Positions 8,574 through 16,933 of a DNA stretch of 64,000 bases are shown piece after piece; the first letter of the stretch is position 1, and every line of letters begins with the position of its first letter. The translations under genes were made by a program, and so were the position numbers. The notes beneath the pieces are model-generated. The model made no database searches. It saw only the letters and a program-made list of their open reading frames with translations, and was not told where the DNA came from. Source of the DNA: Stenotrophomonas sp. BIO128-Bstrain (GTDB lineage: Bacteria > Pseudomonadota > Gammaproteobacteria > Xanthomonadales > Xanthomonadaceae). The DNA lies in NCBI RefSeq assembly GCF_030128875.1, contig NZ_CP124620.1, positions 1,550,001-1,614,000 on the forward strand. The letters are read 5' to 3'.

Positions 8574-9107
8574 CTGCCGTACTCAGTCGTGGTCTGGCCG
8601 CGCAAGGTCGCGCACTGACAACAACTCTACTCGTGCGCGCAACCCCCTGCAATATGGCTAACATATTGATTGCAATGCACTTAATTGCGGGCAATTAGGC
8701 GTGGAAGCACTTTCAAATCGCATGGTTGGGAATGCGAAATTGCGCCGGTTGGGCTTTCAAAGCTTGAAAGCTTGCGGTTGAGTTCCTCGTGTCATTAGCG
8801 ACCGCTTGTGAGGAGCTAGGAGACACCCCGGTAGCGTTCGACTCCTGCAACGTTCCGAAAAGCGATCTCCCTTGAGGAGCGCCCCCCCCATGGATAGGGC
8901 ATCCAGAGCCGGTGCTTAGCCGGAAGATCAAATCAGAAAGCATGATGCACTGGGAATCGCGGAGTAGAGGGCGGCGTAGAAGACGCAGTCGAGCAGAAGA
9001 CTCGGACGCCGGGTTGTGAGGTGCTTTGGGCCGGAAGTTGTCCTCCGCCAAACGCGGGAGGAGGCATCCAGCTTCATGATTAGGATTCGTTATCGGGGGT
9101 AGGGTAG

Positions 9108-9371
9108 ATGCCCACTTCTGGCCGAAGTCGGACATCTGCGAGATGGATTGCCGCCGCTGGGACGTATGCCGGCGAGGGCGACATCACGCACGCCGCTTCC
9201 CTCGATCCGGTGAGGCAGTCGTTCCATGGACGTACTGTCGAGCTGGTGGCTCGATGGGGTGCAATGGCGATGGATGAGGACTGTATGAGGGAAAGACCCT
9301 GGCGACCGTCGGCCCTCTTGTTTCCCGAAAGCCAAATGCAATGGCTGCCAAGGGGTGACGCCCCCACCTGA
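9108..9371 (+). CDS. Doubtful small hypothetical ORF in a gene-poor stretch (8574-9435)
   Basis: An 87-residue open frame with an ATG behind GGGTAG. It has balanced composition but no recognisable motif, and frames on the other strand are also open here. The whole 8574-9435 interval otherwise shows no gene I can support. It holds a short palindrome, AAAGCTTGAAAGCTT, near 8760. It may be remnant phage or element DNA. Confidence 0.22.
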   Translation: MPTSGRSRTSARWIAAAGTYAGEGDITHAASLDPVRQSFHGRTVELVARWGAMAMDEDCMRERPWRPSALLFPESQMQWLPRGDAPT

Positions 9372-9435
9372 TTCGAGGGGGATTCATTCAATCAAGGTGC
9401 CATGGTGCCGACTTTACCGGATCGATAGCGTGCTG

Positions 9436-9960
9436 CTACTTTACAGGCGGTGGCAGCAGGGTAATGAGCGCCATCCAAGGTGCAATGGTCAGGGCGGTAG
9501 CGAGGTAAGACCTCTTCAAGCACTTGAACTTAGCGACCAGGATCTTGGAATTCCTCCAGCATTGGCCCAACACGTCGCGCTCAAACCCATCCAGCGTTCT
9601 GGTTTCACACGCGCGCAGGAACTCAGACTCGGTCATTTTTTCGATTCGACTAAAGAAGATCAGCGAATTGGATCCGCCGCGAAGATCGGGAAAATAGCCC
9701 AACCACAGGTTCCAGAAGCTCAAAGTGAGGGGCGTCAGGAACAGCACGCCAACGACTGAAACAAGCAGGGTGAGATCTTCTGGCTTGGGGATTCGGGTGG
9801 AGAGCATCGCCAGCATGCCCAGGTTGATGCCCAGACCCACCGATAGCTTCGTGTCCACTCGCGAGAAGAAGCCAAGAACGAGTTGAAGCTGCTGCCATGC
9901 AGCGTTAACGCGGTCGCTTTGATTTGGCTGGCGGTCGCCAGTATCTCGAACTTCTTGCAT
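9436..9960 (-). CDS. pycTM: Pycsar effector, PycTM-type membrane protein
   Basis: A 174-residue membrane protein with two transmembrane helices near residues 35-80 (LSVGLGINLGMLAML, then TLLVSVVGVLFLTPLTLSF), a soluble stretch with SLIFFSRIEKM and ESEFLRACE, a helix QCWRNSKILVAKFKCLKRSYL, and a last hydrophobic helix. This layout is that of Pycsar effectors with a PycTM domain, which damage the inner membrane once they bind cyclic UMP or CMP and so abort phage infection. ATG 9960 was chosen because it has AGAGAA in front; the frame is open to 10074 but overlaps the upstream gene. It overlaps the E2-like gene by 56 bases and ends the minus-strand operon. Confidence 0.75.
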   Translation of the reverse strand: MQEVRDTGDRQPNQSDRVNAAWQQLQLVLGFFSRVDTKLSVGLGINLGMLAMLSTRIPKPEDLTLLVSVVGVLFLTPLTLSFWNLWLGYFPDLRGGSNSLIFFSRIEKMTESEFLRACETRTLDGFERDVLGQCWRNSKILVAKFKCLKRSYLATALTIAPWMALITLLPPPVK

Positions 9961-10780
9961 GTTGAGGGTTCTCTTTCTTCGTGCATCCGACTTGCTTGCG
10001 CCGGATGGCGTTGCGAAGACCGCATGTCTCCAAGGTCCCGCAGCAAGCCATTCCCGCTGCAGCGCATTGATCAAGGAAGGCCCTGTCGGCTAGCGCGCAG
10101 CGGTGCCGCTCCAGGACATAGGTCGCCAGAGCTTCGGCGTGGTCCGCGCATTCCGCTGTCGTGCGCTTCGGTCGGCAACCGCAGGGGCAGGCCAGCTTTC
10201 CGGAAATCAGGGAATTGCTGCGAAGTGAAACGCGCGCAATCAGTTGATCGCCACGCCACAGCTCCAGTCGACGCTTTCCCGGCCGCACATCTTGCCGGAC
10301 TTCGAACAGACCGGCTTGCGCCGCCGCCTTGAATTCTGGGCCCAGGCATTCGGCCGCCTGCTCCGCGATAGCTTGATGCTTGGCCGCGTCGCCATGGGCG
10401 CGGCCGTTTTCTGCACCTGGGAAGACCCTGCGTACATTCGCGCTGATTTGATGGGCCAAGAATCGATACACCGTCGACCACCACTGTCTGGCTGCCGCTT
10501 CGTCGATAATGTGCCCCGGCTTACCGTCACCCCATCCCAGGCAGAAGCTTTGGTTGGGGTTGATGTGTCTGTCAGGGCAGAATTGCGGAAGTTGGTGGTG
10601 TCCTGGGGCTTCCTTAGCAGACACGTGCTCCCCGGCGATGGAGATCGCCAGGGTGAAAACATGCACAGCCCCGCCTGGACGAGTGACCGAGATCTCAGCC
10701 CTCCCTCCGCCTGCGGCGCGATGCAGCGTGGCACCGTAGTCCGATGCCACGCCTTGCAGCAATTCGAAGGCCAACGCCAT
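9905..10780 (-). CDS. E2-like (ubiquitin-conjugating fold) cysteine-rich protein of a Pycsar operon
   Basis: A 291-residue protein. The first 130 residues carry LPQFCPDRHINPNQSFCLGW, resembling prokaryotic E2-like proteins in which a CP.RHI and a FCLGW cysteine surround the putative active site. The C-terminal half holds a cysteine cluster (ACPCGCRP, AECADHAE, HRCAL, DQCAAAGMACC, ETCG) that looks metal-binding. The start codon overlaps the stop of the upstream cyclase (TGATG). No E1/ThiF partner or ubiquitin-like protein is in view, so if it conjugates anything the partner is unknown. Assignment to the E2-like/Cys-rich family is from memory of motif shape, not from a search. The basic C-terminal tail overlaps the next gene. 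Confidence 0.5.
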   Translation of the reverse strand: MALAFELLQGVASDYGATLHRAAGGGRAEISVTRPGGAVHVFTLAISIAGEHVSAKEAPGHHQLPQFCPDRHINPNQSFCLGWGDGKPGHIIDEAAARQWWSTVYRFLAHQISANVRRVFPGAENGRAHGDAAKHQAIAEQAAECLGPEFKAAAQAGLFEVRQDVRPGKRRLELWRGDQLIARVSLRSNSLISGKLACPCGCRPKRTTAECADHAEALATYVLERHRCALADRAFLDQCAAAGMACCGTLETCGLRNAIRRKQVGCTKKENPQHARSSRYWRPPAKSKRPR

Positions 10781-12312
10781 CAGTGGATATCTGAGTGCGG
10801 GCGGATCGGCTGTTCAAGGCCGGGAACCACCGCGGGGGCCGCCTCTGCGTAATGGGCCGCCAACACCGCCTTGGCCACTGGGTCACCCGACGCGGCCAGT
10901 TCTTCCACCGCTGCCGCGTAATCGAGGTTGGCCACCTTTCGGTCAGATGCGAACACTCGACGAACTGCGTCGGTACCGGCGTTGTAGGCCTTCTCACCGA
11001 TCGCGGTCTGCACGCCATCGCACTGCCGCTGTTCGGCCTCCGAGGCCAGCACCGCCCTGCCGGTTGCGCAGCGCACCAAACTGCCCTTCATTCCCAGCCG
11101 GGACAGTGCCAGCGGCCCAAGCTCAAAGCCGATGGCCAGACCCAGCTCCTCGGTGATCGAACCCTCGGAGTTCAAGTAGTCAATGGCCACGGCGAAGCTG
11201 CTGCGAAGTGCGCCTGCGCACTGTACAGCTGTACTCACCGTCGCTTCGGTGTCGGTCTCCTTTGAGGTACCTTCCAGCAGCACGCCTTGCAGGCAATCGC
11301 CGATAAAGCGAATGCGCCGCCCGGCAAAGTCCAAGTGCACTACCGCATCCAGCTCTGACCGCAGCACGTGGAGAGCGCGTACCAGATGCTGCGGATCCTC
11401 ATCCAGATGCTTATCTACGAAGTTGGTGAAGCCGTCGATGTCTGCATACAGCGACACACCCTCGAAGCGCTTGGACTTGGCAGCGCTAAGCAGGCTGAAG
11501 TCCAGATCGGAAATCGGCGGGGTAGGGCGGCTGAATTCGAATTCGCCAATGGGCAGGTCCTCCTGCTCCTCCTTCCAGAGCTCTATGATCCGCGTCTTGG
11601 AAACGCCCAAGCCTGCCGCCTCAACGCAGGCCGCCACCTGATCCTGGGTCAGCGGCGTGGTGCGGTCTTTGTCGCCGCTCAGCGCCGGCAGCTCGAGCAG
11701 CGCCCGTGCACCATGGGTGAGGTAAATGCCCTCCGCCACGCCATGGCCGGCGCACTTGGCGGCCTGATTTGCCGGGGAGCCCAGGAAGAGCGGCTCGCGG
11801 CTGGCGCGGCGACCGTTGTTGACGGCCAGTGCCAGCCCGCTGTCGATACCCACACGGACCTGTGCATTAGGGATGTGCTCATCCGTATCGCCCGTTTCGG
11901 CCAGAACGTCGATGGTCAGCTGGGCAATGGCCACCGCGCGCTCGATCCGTGCGCGCTCATCGGCATCGCCATAGGGCTTGGTGACCACCGCATGCAACCG
12001 TTGGTTGTGGAAATCCACGCGGACCGTCTCACTCTCGACCAGGAGGCGGTGGACGGCGCGGTAATGCTGATTCAGGAAGCGGAGAGCGCGCTTGTGGCAC
12101 GTTTCCCCTTCAACATTGGTGCAGTTGAGCATGTCCTGCAGATTGACGATGTCGATGTAGACATGCGCGCCGTTAACCCGATAGGCGCGGTTGACCGCGA
12201 TATTGTCCAACGAGGTCTCGCGCGTGTAGTCACGAATATCGACCTTACGGACTTCCTCGTAACGCGTGGTAAGGCGCTTCTTGGTGCGGTCTTCCTTCCA
12301 GCTATGTCCCAT
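10780..12312 (-). CDS. Protein with two class III nucleotide cyclase domains (Pycsar cyclase candidate)
   Basis: A 510-residue protein with two cyclase homology domains. The first (about 48-205) has HVYIDIVNLQ and VRVGIDSGLALAV but lacks a second metal aspartate, so it looks like a pseudo-domain. The second (about 284-430) keeps both metal aspartates, in SLYADIDGFTNF (D291) and RIRFIGDCLQG (D339). Pairing of the two within one chain would mimic a heterodimeric cyclase. It heads the operon with the E2-like protein and PycTM, so it is likely to make the cyclic nucleotide signal for PycTM. ATG 12312 has AGGGAGCAGGA in front; the frame is open to 12402. The product (cUMP, cCMP or other) cannot be told from sequence. 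Confidence 0.7.
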   Translation of the reverse strand: MGHSWKEDRTKKRLTTRYEEVRKVDIRDYTRETSLDNIAVNRAYRVNGAHVYIDIVNLQDMLNCTNVEGETCHKRALRFLNQHYRAVHRLLVESETVRVDFHNQRLHAVVTKPYGDADERARIERAVAIAQLTIDVLAETGDTDEHIPNAQVRVGIDSGLALAVNNGRRASREPLFLGSPANQAAKCAGHGVAEGIYLTHGARALLELPALSGDKDRTTPLTQDQVAACVEAAGLGVSKTRIIELWKEEQEDLPIGEFEFSRPTPPISDLDFSLLSAAKSKRFEGVSLYADIDGFTNFVDKHLDEDPQHLVRALHVLRSELDAVVHLDFAGRRIRFIGDCLQGVLLEGTSKETDTEATVSTAVQCAGALRSSFAVAIDYLNSEGSITEELGLAIGFELGPLALSRLGMKGSLVRCATGRAVLASEAEQRQCDGVQTAIGEKAYNAGTDAVRRVFASDRKVANLDYAAAVEELAASGDPVAKAVLAAHYAEAAPAVVPGLEQPIRPHSDIH

Positions 12313-12448
12313 CGTCCTGCTCCCTGCGGCCAAATGGAGACCGAGCCGGAGCGGGTCGCGTCGCTCTCGGGCCGGGCACCAACCGGTTTTCGGCTGGTTC
12401 ATTTGTCGTATATTGGGAGCCAGTTCACACTTTCAAGGGAGGGAAGGT
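12313..12448. promoter_or_regulatory. Bidirectional promoter region between two Pycsar operons
   Basis: This 136-base gap separates two divergent defence operons. An AGGGAGGGA ribosome site lies just before the plus-strand start at 12449, and CAGGGAGCAGGA lies before the minus-strand start at 12312. I could not fix -10/-35 boxes with confidence. Confidence 0.4.
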
Positions 12449-13369
12449 ATGGGGGCGAGCATTATCGAGCGACTTTCTGCCGACGGCGGCAGGCGACTGG
12501 TGGCGGCCTTGGCCGAGTTCCGCACCCTGGCGGGGCTGGAGGCTGCTGCCACGCAGCTGGCTGAGGCCGGGGAACTGCTGGAAGTCGCGGCTGGCGCGTC
12601 CTTCATCACGCAAGAAGATGCCGAAACCGACGTGTTTTTCATCGTTGCCGGTGCGGTGGACGTGATCGTCAATGGCAAGGTGGTCAATACCCGCCGAGTC
12701 GGGGAACACGTGGGGGAGATGGCAGCCATCGAGCCGACCCAGTTGCGTGCGGCCACCATTACCGCCACCGAGCCCACAGTGGTGTTGAAGGTGCCTGAAA
12801 GCGATTTCAGTCGCGCTGCCGATGCACACCCATTGATCTGGCGGCGCTTGGCAGCTGCTCTGTCGCGCCGGCTGAAGGAGCGTAACCGAATGATTACGGC
12901 CCCCCGCGAACGGGTCCGGGTCTTCGTGATGTCCTCGGTGGAGGCGCTGCCGGTCACCCGCCTGCTGGTGCAGCATTTCGAGCACGATCCCTTCCTGACG
13001 GTGGTCTGGGACCACGGCGTTTTCCGCGCGGCCAACTACACCCTTGATGAGCTGGAGGCCCAGCTGGAGCAGGCGGACTTTGCAATTGCCGTGGCGCATG
13101 CCGACGACATGGTGATCAGCCGCGGTGACGAGTGGCCGGTCATGCGCGACAACGTCGTCTTTGAGCTGGGCATGTTCATTGGGTTTCTGGGACGTCGGCG
13201 CGCCTTCCTGATGGAGCCGCGCGAAGACAAGCTGAAGCTGCCGAGCGATCTGGCGGGGCTGACTACCGTTCCTTACCGATACAAACCTGGTGCCGATGCC
13301 CGTGCCTTGCTGGCACCGGCGTGCGAGCAGATCCGCGCCCGGATTCTCGCCGCTGGACCGAGAGACTGA
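12449..13369 (+). CDS. pycTIR: PycTIR effector: cyclic-nucleotide-binding domain plus TIR-like NADase domain
   Basis: A 306-residue protein. Residues 1-145 form a cNMP-binding domain (DVFFIVAGAVDVIVNGKVV, then GEHVGEMAAIEPTQLRAATI, the phosphate-binding cassette area). Residues 150-306 are a TIR-like nucleotide-binding domain (RVRVFVMSSVEALPVTRLL, VVWDHGVFRAANYT, RDNVVFELGMFIG with the likely catalytic glutamate). In Pycsar systems this protein senses cUMP/cCMP and destroys NAD during infection. The ATG at 12449 has AGGGAGGGA in front. The next gene, the cyclase, starts 2 bases after the stop, the standard effector-cyclase pairing. That cyclase is broken, so this effector may now be silent or may respond to the cyclase of the neighbouring operon. 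Confidence 0.8.
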   Translation: MGASIIERLSADGGRRLVAALAEFRTLAGLEAAATQLAEAGELLEVAAGASFITQEDAETDVFFIVAGAVDVIVNGKVVNTRRVGEHVGEMAAIEPTQLRAATITATEPTVVLKVPESDFSRAADAHPLIWRRLAAALSRRLKERNRMITAPRERVRVFVMSSVEALPVTRLLVQHFEHDPFLTVVWDHGVFRAANYTLDELEAQLEQADFAIAVAHADDMVISRGDEWPVMRDNVVFELGMFIGFLGRRRAFLMEPREDKLKLPSDLAGLTTVPYRYKPGADARALLAPACEQIRARILAAGPRD

Positions 13370-13371
13370 CC

Positions 13372-13819
13372 ATGACAGTGCTGGAAGAGATGACGGCAGC
13401 AGTGGAAGCGATCACGCAAAACCAATGGTCAACCCGACAGGGCCAGGTCGTGCCCGATCCTGAGGATCTGCGGCTCGGCAACGACGCAGTCGAGTTTGAT
13501 CGCGCCACGGTCCTGTACGCAGACCTTAAAGGCTCCACCAAGATGGTCGATGCCGAGCATTGGTGGCTGAGCGCGGAGATCTACAAAGCGTTCCTGCATT
13601 GCGCCGCCACCATCATCAAGAAGGAGGGCGGCAAGATTACCTCCTACGACGGTGACCGCGTCATGGGTATCTGGGTCGGTAACCGGCAAGCCACGCCAGC
13701 GGCCAAGGCAGGGTTGAAAATAAACTACGCGGTCAAGAATATCGTCGTGCCGGCACTGCGGCGCCAGTATCCGCACTGGGCCGGCACCGTGAAGCAGGTG
13801 GTCGGAATCGACAGTAGTA
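13372..13819 (+). pseudogene. pycC: PycC nucleotide cyclase, truncated by Tn3-family transposon end
   Basis: About 149 residues of a class III cyclase remain, including the first metal aspartate (TVLYADLKGSTKMVD) and the second (SYDGDRVMGIW). The frame then enters the transposon end at 13820 and continues as unrelated codons (GSAGNRYVQG...) to a stop at 13950. The lost C-terminal part would carry the residues for base recognition and transition-state stabilisation, so activity is not expected. In Pycsar loci this enzyme makes cUMP or cCMP when phage is sensed and signals to the adjacent effector, here PycTIR. The missing 3' part is not found beyond the opposite transposon tip at 58212. Confidence 0.8.
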
Positions 13820-13866
13820 GAGGGTCGGCAGGGAATCGTTACGTACAGGGCCAAAAACCGCCTAAG
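13820..13866 (+). repeat. Left terminal inverted repeat of the Tn3-family element
   Basis: It starts GAGGGTCGGCAGGGA and ends GCCTAAG, which fits a Tn3-family end with its outer tip to the left and TAAG inside. It lies 50 bases beyond the tnpA stop, the usual place. Its outer 20 bases match the tip at 58212 in 19 positions. The five bases outside are TAGTA. Confidence 0.75.
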
Positions 13867-13916
13867 CGATTGAAACAAAATCATAATTTCCTTGTCCCGA
13901 TAGCGGATCTCCCCGT

Positions 13917-16910
13917 CTATGGGGCCTGTTCAAGGACTTTCGCTGTATAGCTCAGCGGCGCCACTTCCCTATCAAGGTCGAGATGGTAGTCGCCGAAGCG
14001 ATTGATGTGGCTGGTCCGATACGGCGACAGGCCGGCCAGGATCTCGGGCGTCAGTTCAATCCCCTCCTTCCGCATCTCAGCCAAGGTGCGGCTCATGCCC
14101 TCCACGTTGTGGAGGATGATCATGTTGGCGACCAGCTGGCTGTACTTGATGATCTTGCGCTGCTCGTGTTGGACGTTCTCAGCAATGATCCCCTGGCTGC
14201 CAAAGAAGACCCACTTCACGAAGCCGTTGTACTCCTCGCTCTTGTTGGTCGCAGCATGGATCGTTTTGCAGATCTCGTTGTCATCAATGTAGCGCAGCAA
14301 GAACAGCGTTCTGACGGCCTTGCCAAGTTCCCGGAAGGCGAAGTACAGCTTGTTCTTCCGACTATAGGTGCCCAGCCGGCGCAGGATCGAGGACGCGGTG
14401 ATCTTGCCCAATCGGATCGAGATCACCACCCGCAGCATGTCGTGGAGATGGGTGGCGATCAGTTGCCAGTCGATGCTGTCTCCGAACAATGCCTGGATGT
14501 TCTTATAGGCCCTGCCAGGTTCGGGCCGGAAGAAATTCAGATCCTTGATGTTTCGTATCCTGGGCATCAGCTGGATGCCCAGCATGTGGGCCAGACCGAA
14601 GACCGGGTAGCTTTGGGCCTGCGTGTCGCCATGGACGATCTCAGGCTGGATGTCGGACGTGTTGGCCAGCAGGCCGTCGAGGATGTAGATGCCCTCGTGC
14701 ACGCCACAGGGAATGAAGTGACTGAACAACGCCACGTATTTGTCGGATACGTGGTAGTAGCCGATGCCACCGTAACCGCCGTAACGGATGTGGTACTCCG
14801 ACAACAGGTTGTCCTCGTAGACGCTCCATTTGGTGCCATCTGCTGAGGCGCTCTTCCCGCTGCCCCAATAGCCCGGCAAGTCGAATTTGTTGTAGGTATT
14901 GATGACCTCCACGATGGCCTTCTCAAGCACATCCTCGGTCACGTATTTGAGGTTGAGCCAAGCGACCTGGCGCCGACTGAAACCCTTGATCGACCGCGCC
15001 GTCTGCGTCGGCCCCAGGTTGCAGCCATAGCAAAATAGCGTGGTGATCACACGTCGGGGCAGATCTTCGACTTGGCTCTCGGTACCGGCGATCGGGCGGA
15101 AGAAACGGTGCAGATCCAGCCATTGGCTGGCATCGATCAGGACATCTACGATGCTGGACTCTGGGAGCCGTTCGGCGATGAGGCGATCCACGGCGGTAAT
15201 CGCGCTGGAGACTTCGGCCCGTTGCCCCTTCCGCAGCACCAGGCGCCCATCTAGGATGTCCGCATGCGCGTTTTCCGGGAAACGCGCGTCAACCTCATCG
15301 GCCAAGGCGGTCAATTGTGCACGCAACCCCGCCACGAAAGACTCGGCGTCGGTGGGCAGGCCTGACACCTGACCATAGGCTTCCAGTTCCTGGGCCAAGG
15401 TGGCTTCATCGACCAGCTGCTCGCGGTAGTCGTCAAACCGTTCGCTGCTGGGAATGAAGAGATCTCCGGATTTCAGCTCGTCTTTGACCTGCACCAGCAC
15501 GGCCACCTCAAAATACTTCCGGTGCATCCAGCCGGCGCCGGCCGCGCTGGCCCGCTTGCCGAACACGTGCTGACGCCAGAGCTTGGACATCCAGTCGAAG
15601 TCCTTTTCCGGGTCCAAACCGAGGGAAGCGACCTCGATCAGCTCACGGCGCTGGTTGCGCAGCGAGAGCACGGCTGCGATCAACGGCTCCATGCCGGCAT
15701 CGTGGCTGGTCGCCCGCAAGTTCATCAGCTCAAGCCCATTGAACAGCAGCGGCCTGACCGCGCCATAGGGCTGCAGCATGAAAGGCAGGTAATTCTTCCC
15801 GGCGTAGGCCATATGTTCTTCGCATTCGGCCAGCAAGGTCGACACTTCCGCTTCCAGGCTGTTGTCGATGGCATCCACGCGCTGACTATCGCTGCCGTCG
15901 AGCTGATAGGCCTGCAGGATCTCCTTGAGCTGGCCGATGAGGAAGTCGGCCCGCTTGGCATGTTCGAGCTGGTAAGCCAGCAGCTTCTGCTGGGCCGTGT
16001 TCTCCAGCCCGCGCACCTGCTTGATGAACAACTCGGCTGCATCATCCAGCGTCTTGGCGTGCTGGGAGCGAATGAAGATGGTGGCCAGCGCATAGCGCTT
16101 GTCCTCAGCCAATTCGGCCAGTTCGCTGGCGTCATAGGCCCGAGCCATTGCACGGAATTGCTTGAGCTTGGGCACCGGCACATCGATGGGAGGCAGTTGG
16201 TCAGCCAACTGCTGCAGCATGCGGATGTGCTGCAGATAAAAACGAACTTCCTTGTTGGTCGGCCGGCCAGGCTCGCGCTTGAGCGATTGCCAGCCAGTAA
16301 ATCTGGAGCCTTCCGGTGCGCGCAGCAATTCGTCAATGAGCGTGCGTGTGGCAGGCGTCAGTGCGTGGCTGATGCTGCGGTAGTACCCCAAATTGACCCG
16401 CTCGCGTGCGCCAATGGCGGCCAGCTCCAAGGTGCGGAAGCCTGGCAGTTCGTAGCGGTGGTGCACCAGCTCTTCGAGCAGGACGTTCACGATGTCCGGG
16501 ATAGTGTGCTTGGTCTGGGCTGCTCCGGTGGCCACTGTGTCCAGCCAAGACAACCCAGCTTTGTCCAAGGGACGCACCCCAATGAACTGCCGCAGCTGCG
16601 GCATATGCCGGCGCTGGCTGCCGGAGGCGTCATAGCGTTCGAGCTGGTCGGTGTCCAATACGCGCCCGAGTCGGGCGGCCTTGGCGATGTGCTTCCGGAT
16701 CCGCTCGGGCACTTCGGCCAACACTGTGAGGTAACCCAAGCGCTGGAAGAGCTTGAGATGGATCAGTACCGCCAGTTGCGGACCCGGCTGGGTGGTCAGC
16801 TGCTTGGCGAATGCAATCTCAGCGGCGGTGGGGGTAGAGATCTCCTCCAGTTCCTTGGCGGTGGGATCAGGCTTCAGTCGCGGGTAGGCGGTCTCGTGAA
16901 GGGTAGCCAT
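13917..16910 (-). CDS. tnpA: Tn3-family transposase TnpA
   Basis: A full-length 997-residue Tn3-family transposase. The DDE residues are visible in KSASADGTKWSV, in VHGDTQAQSYPV and in NKSEEYNGFVKWV. The usual N-terminal end-binding region and the C-terminal RTSHINRFGDY block are intact. It would perform replicative transposition with a cointegrate intermediate. It lies 24 bases downstream of the tyrosine recombinase in the same direction, and its 3' end faces the left inverted repeat at 13820-13866. There is no strong ribosome site before the ATG at 16910, which may keep expression low or coupled to the upstream gene. No frameshift is seen, so it is likely active. Confidence 0.92.
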   Translation of the reverse strand: MATLHETAYPRLKPDPTAKELEEISTPTAAEIAFAKQLTTQPGPQLAVLIHLKLFQRLGYLTVLAEVPERIRKHIAKAARLGRVLDTDQLERYDASGSQRRHMPQLRQFIGVRPLDKAGLSWLDTVATGAAQTKHTIPDIVNVLLEELVHHRYELPGFRTLELAAIGARERVNLGYYRSISHALTPATRTLIDELLRAPEGSRFTGWQSLKREPGRPTNKEVRFYLQHIRMLQQLADQLPPIDVPVPKLKQFRAMARAYDASELAELAEDKRYALATIFIRSQHAKTLDDAAELFIKQVRGLENTAQQKLLAYQLEHAKRADFLIGQLKEILQAYQLDGSDSQRVDAIDNSLEAEVSTLLAECEEHMAYAGKNYLPFMLQPYGAVRPLLFNGLELMNLRATSHDAGMEPLIAAVLSLRNQRRELIEVASLGLDPEKDFDWMSKLWRQHVFGKRASAAGAGWMHRKYFEVAVLVQVKDELKSGDLFIPSSERFDDYREQLVDEATLAQELEAYGQVSGLPTDAESFVAGLRAQLTALADEVDARFPENAHADILDGRLVLRKGQRAEVSSAITAVDRLIAERLPESSIVDVLIDASQWLDLHRFFRPIAGTESQVEDLPRRVITTLFCYGCNLGPTQTARSIKGFSRRQVAWLNLKYVTEDVLEKAIVEVINTYNKFDLPGYWGSGKSASADGTKWSVYEDNLLSEYHIRYGGYGGIGYYHVSDKYVALFSHFIPCGVHEGIYILDGLLANTSDIQPEIVHGDTQAQSYPVFGLAHMLGIQLMPRIRNIKDLNFFRPEPGRAYKNIQALFGDSIDWQLIATHLHDMLRVVISIRLGKITASSILRRLGTYSRKNKLYFAFRELGKAVRTLFLLRYIDDNEICKTIHAATNKSEEYNGFVKWVFFGSQGIIAENVQHEQRKIIKYSQLVANMIILHNVEGMSRTLAEMRKEGIELTPEILAGLSPYRTSHINRFGDYHLDLDREVAPLSYTAKVLEQAP

Positions 16911-16933
16911 TGGATCCGGAGGTTATGAGGGGA

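Noticed and set aside
9436..12312. A CBASS system because of the E2-like protein.
   Set aside because: There is no CD-NTase (GSxxY...DxD) synthase and no E1; the synthase has class III cyclase motifs and the effector is PycTM-like.
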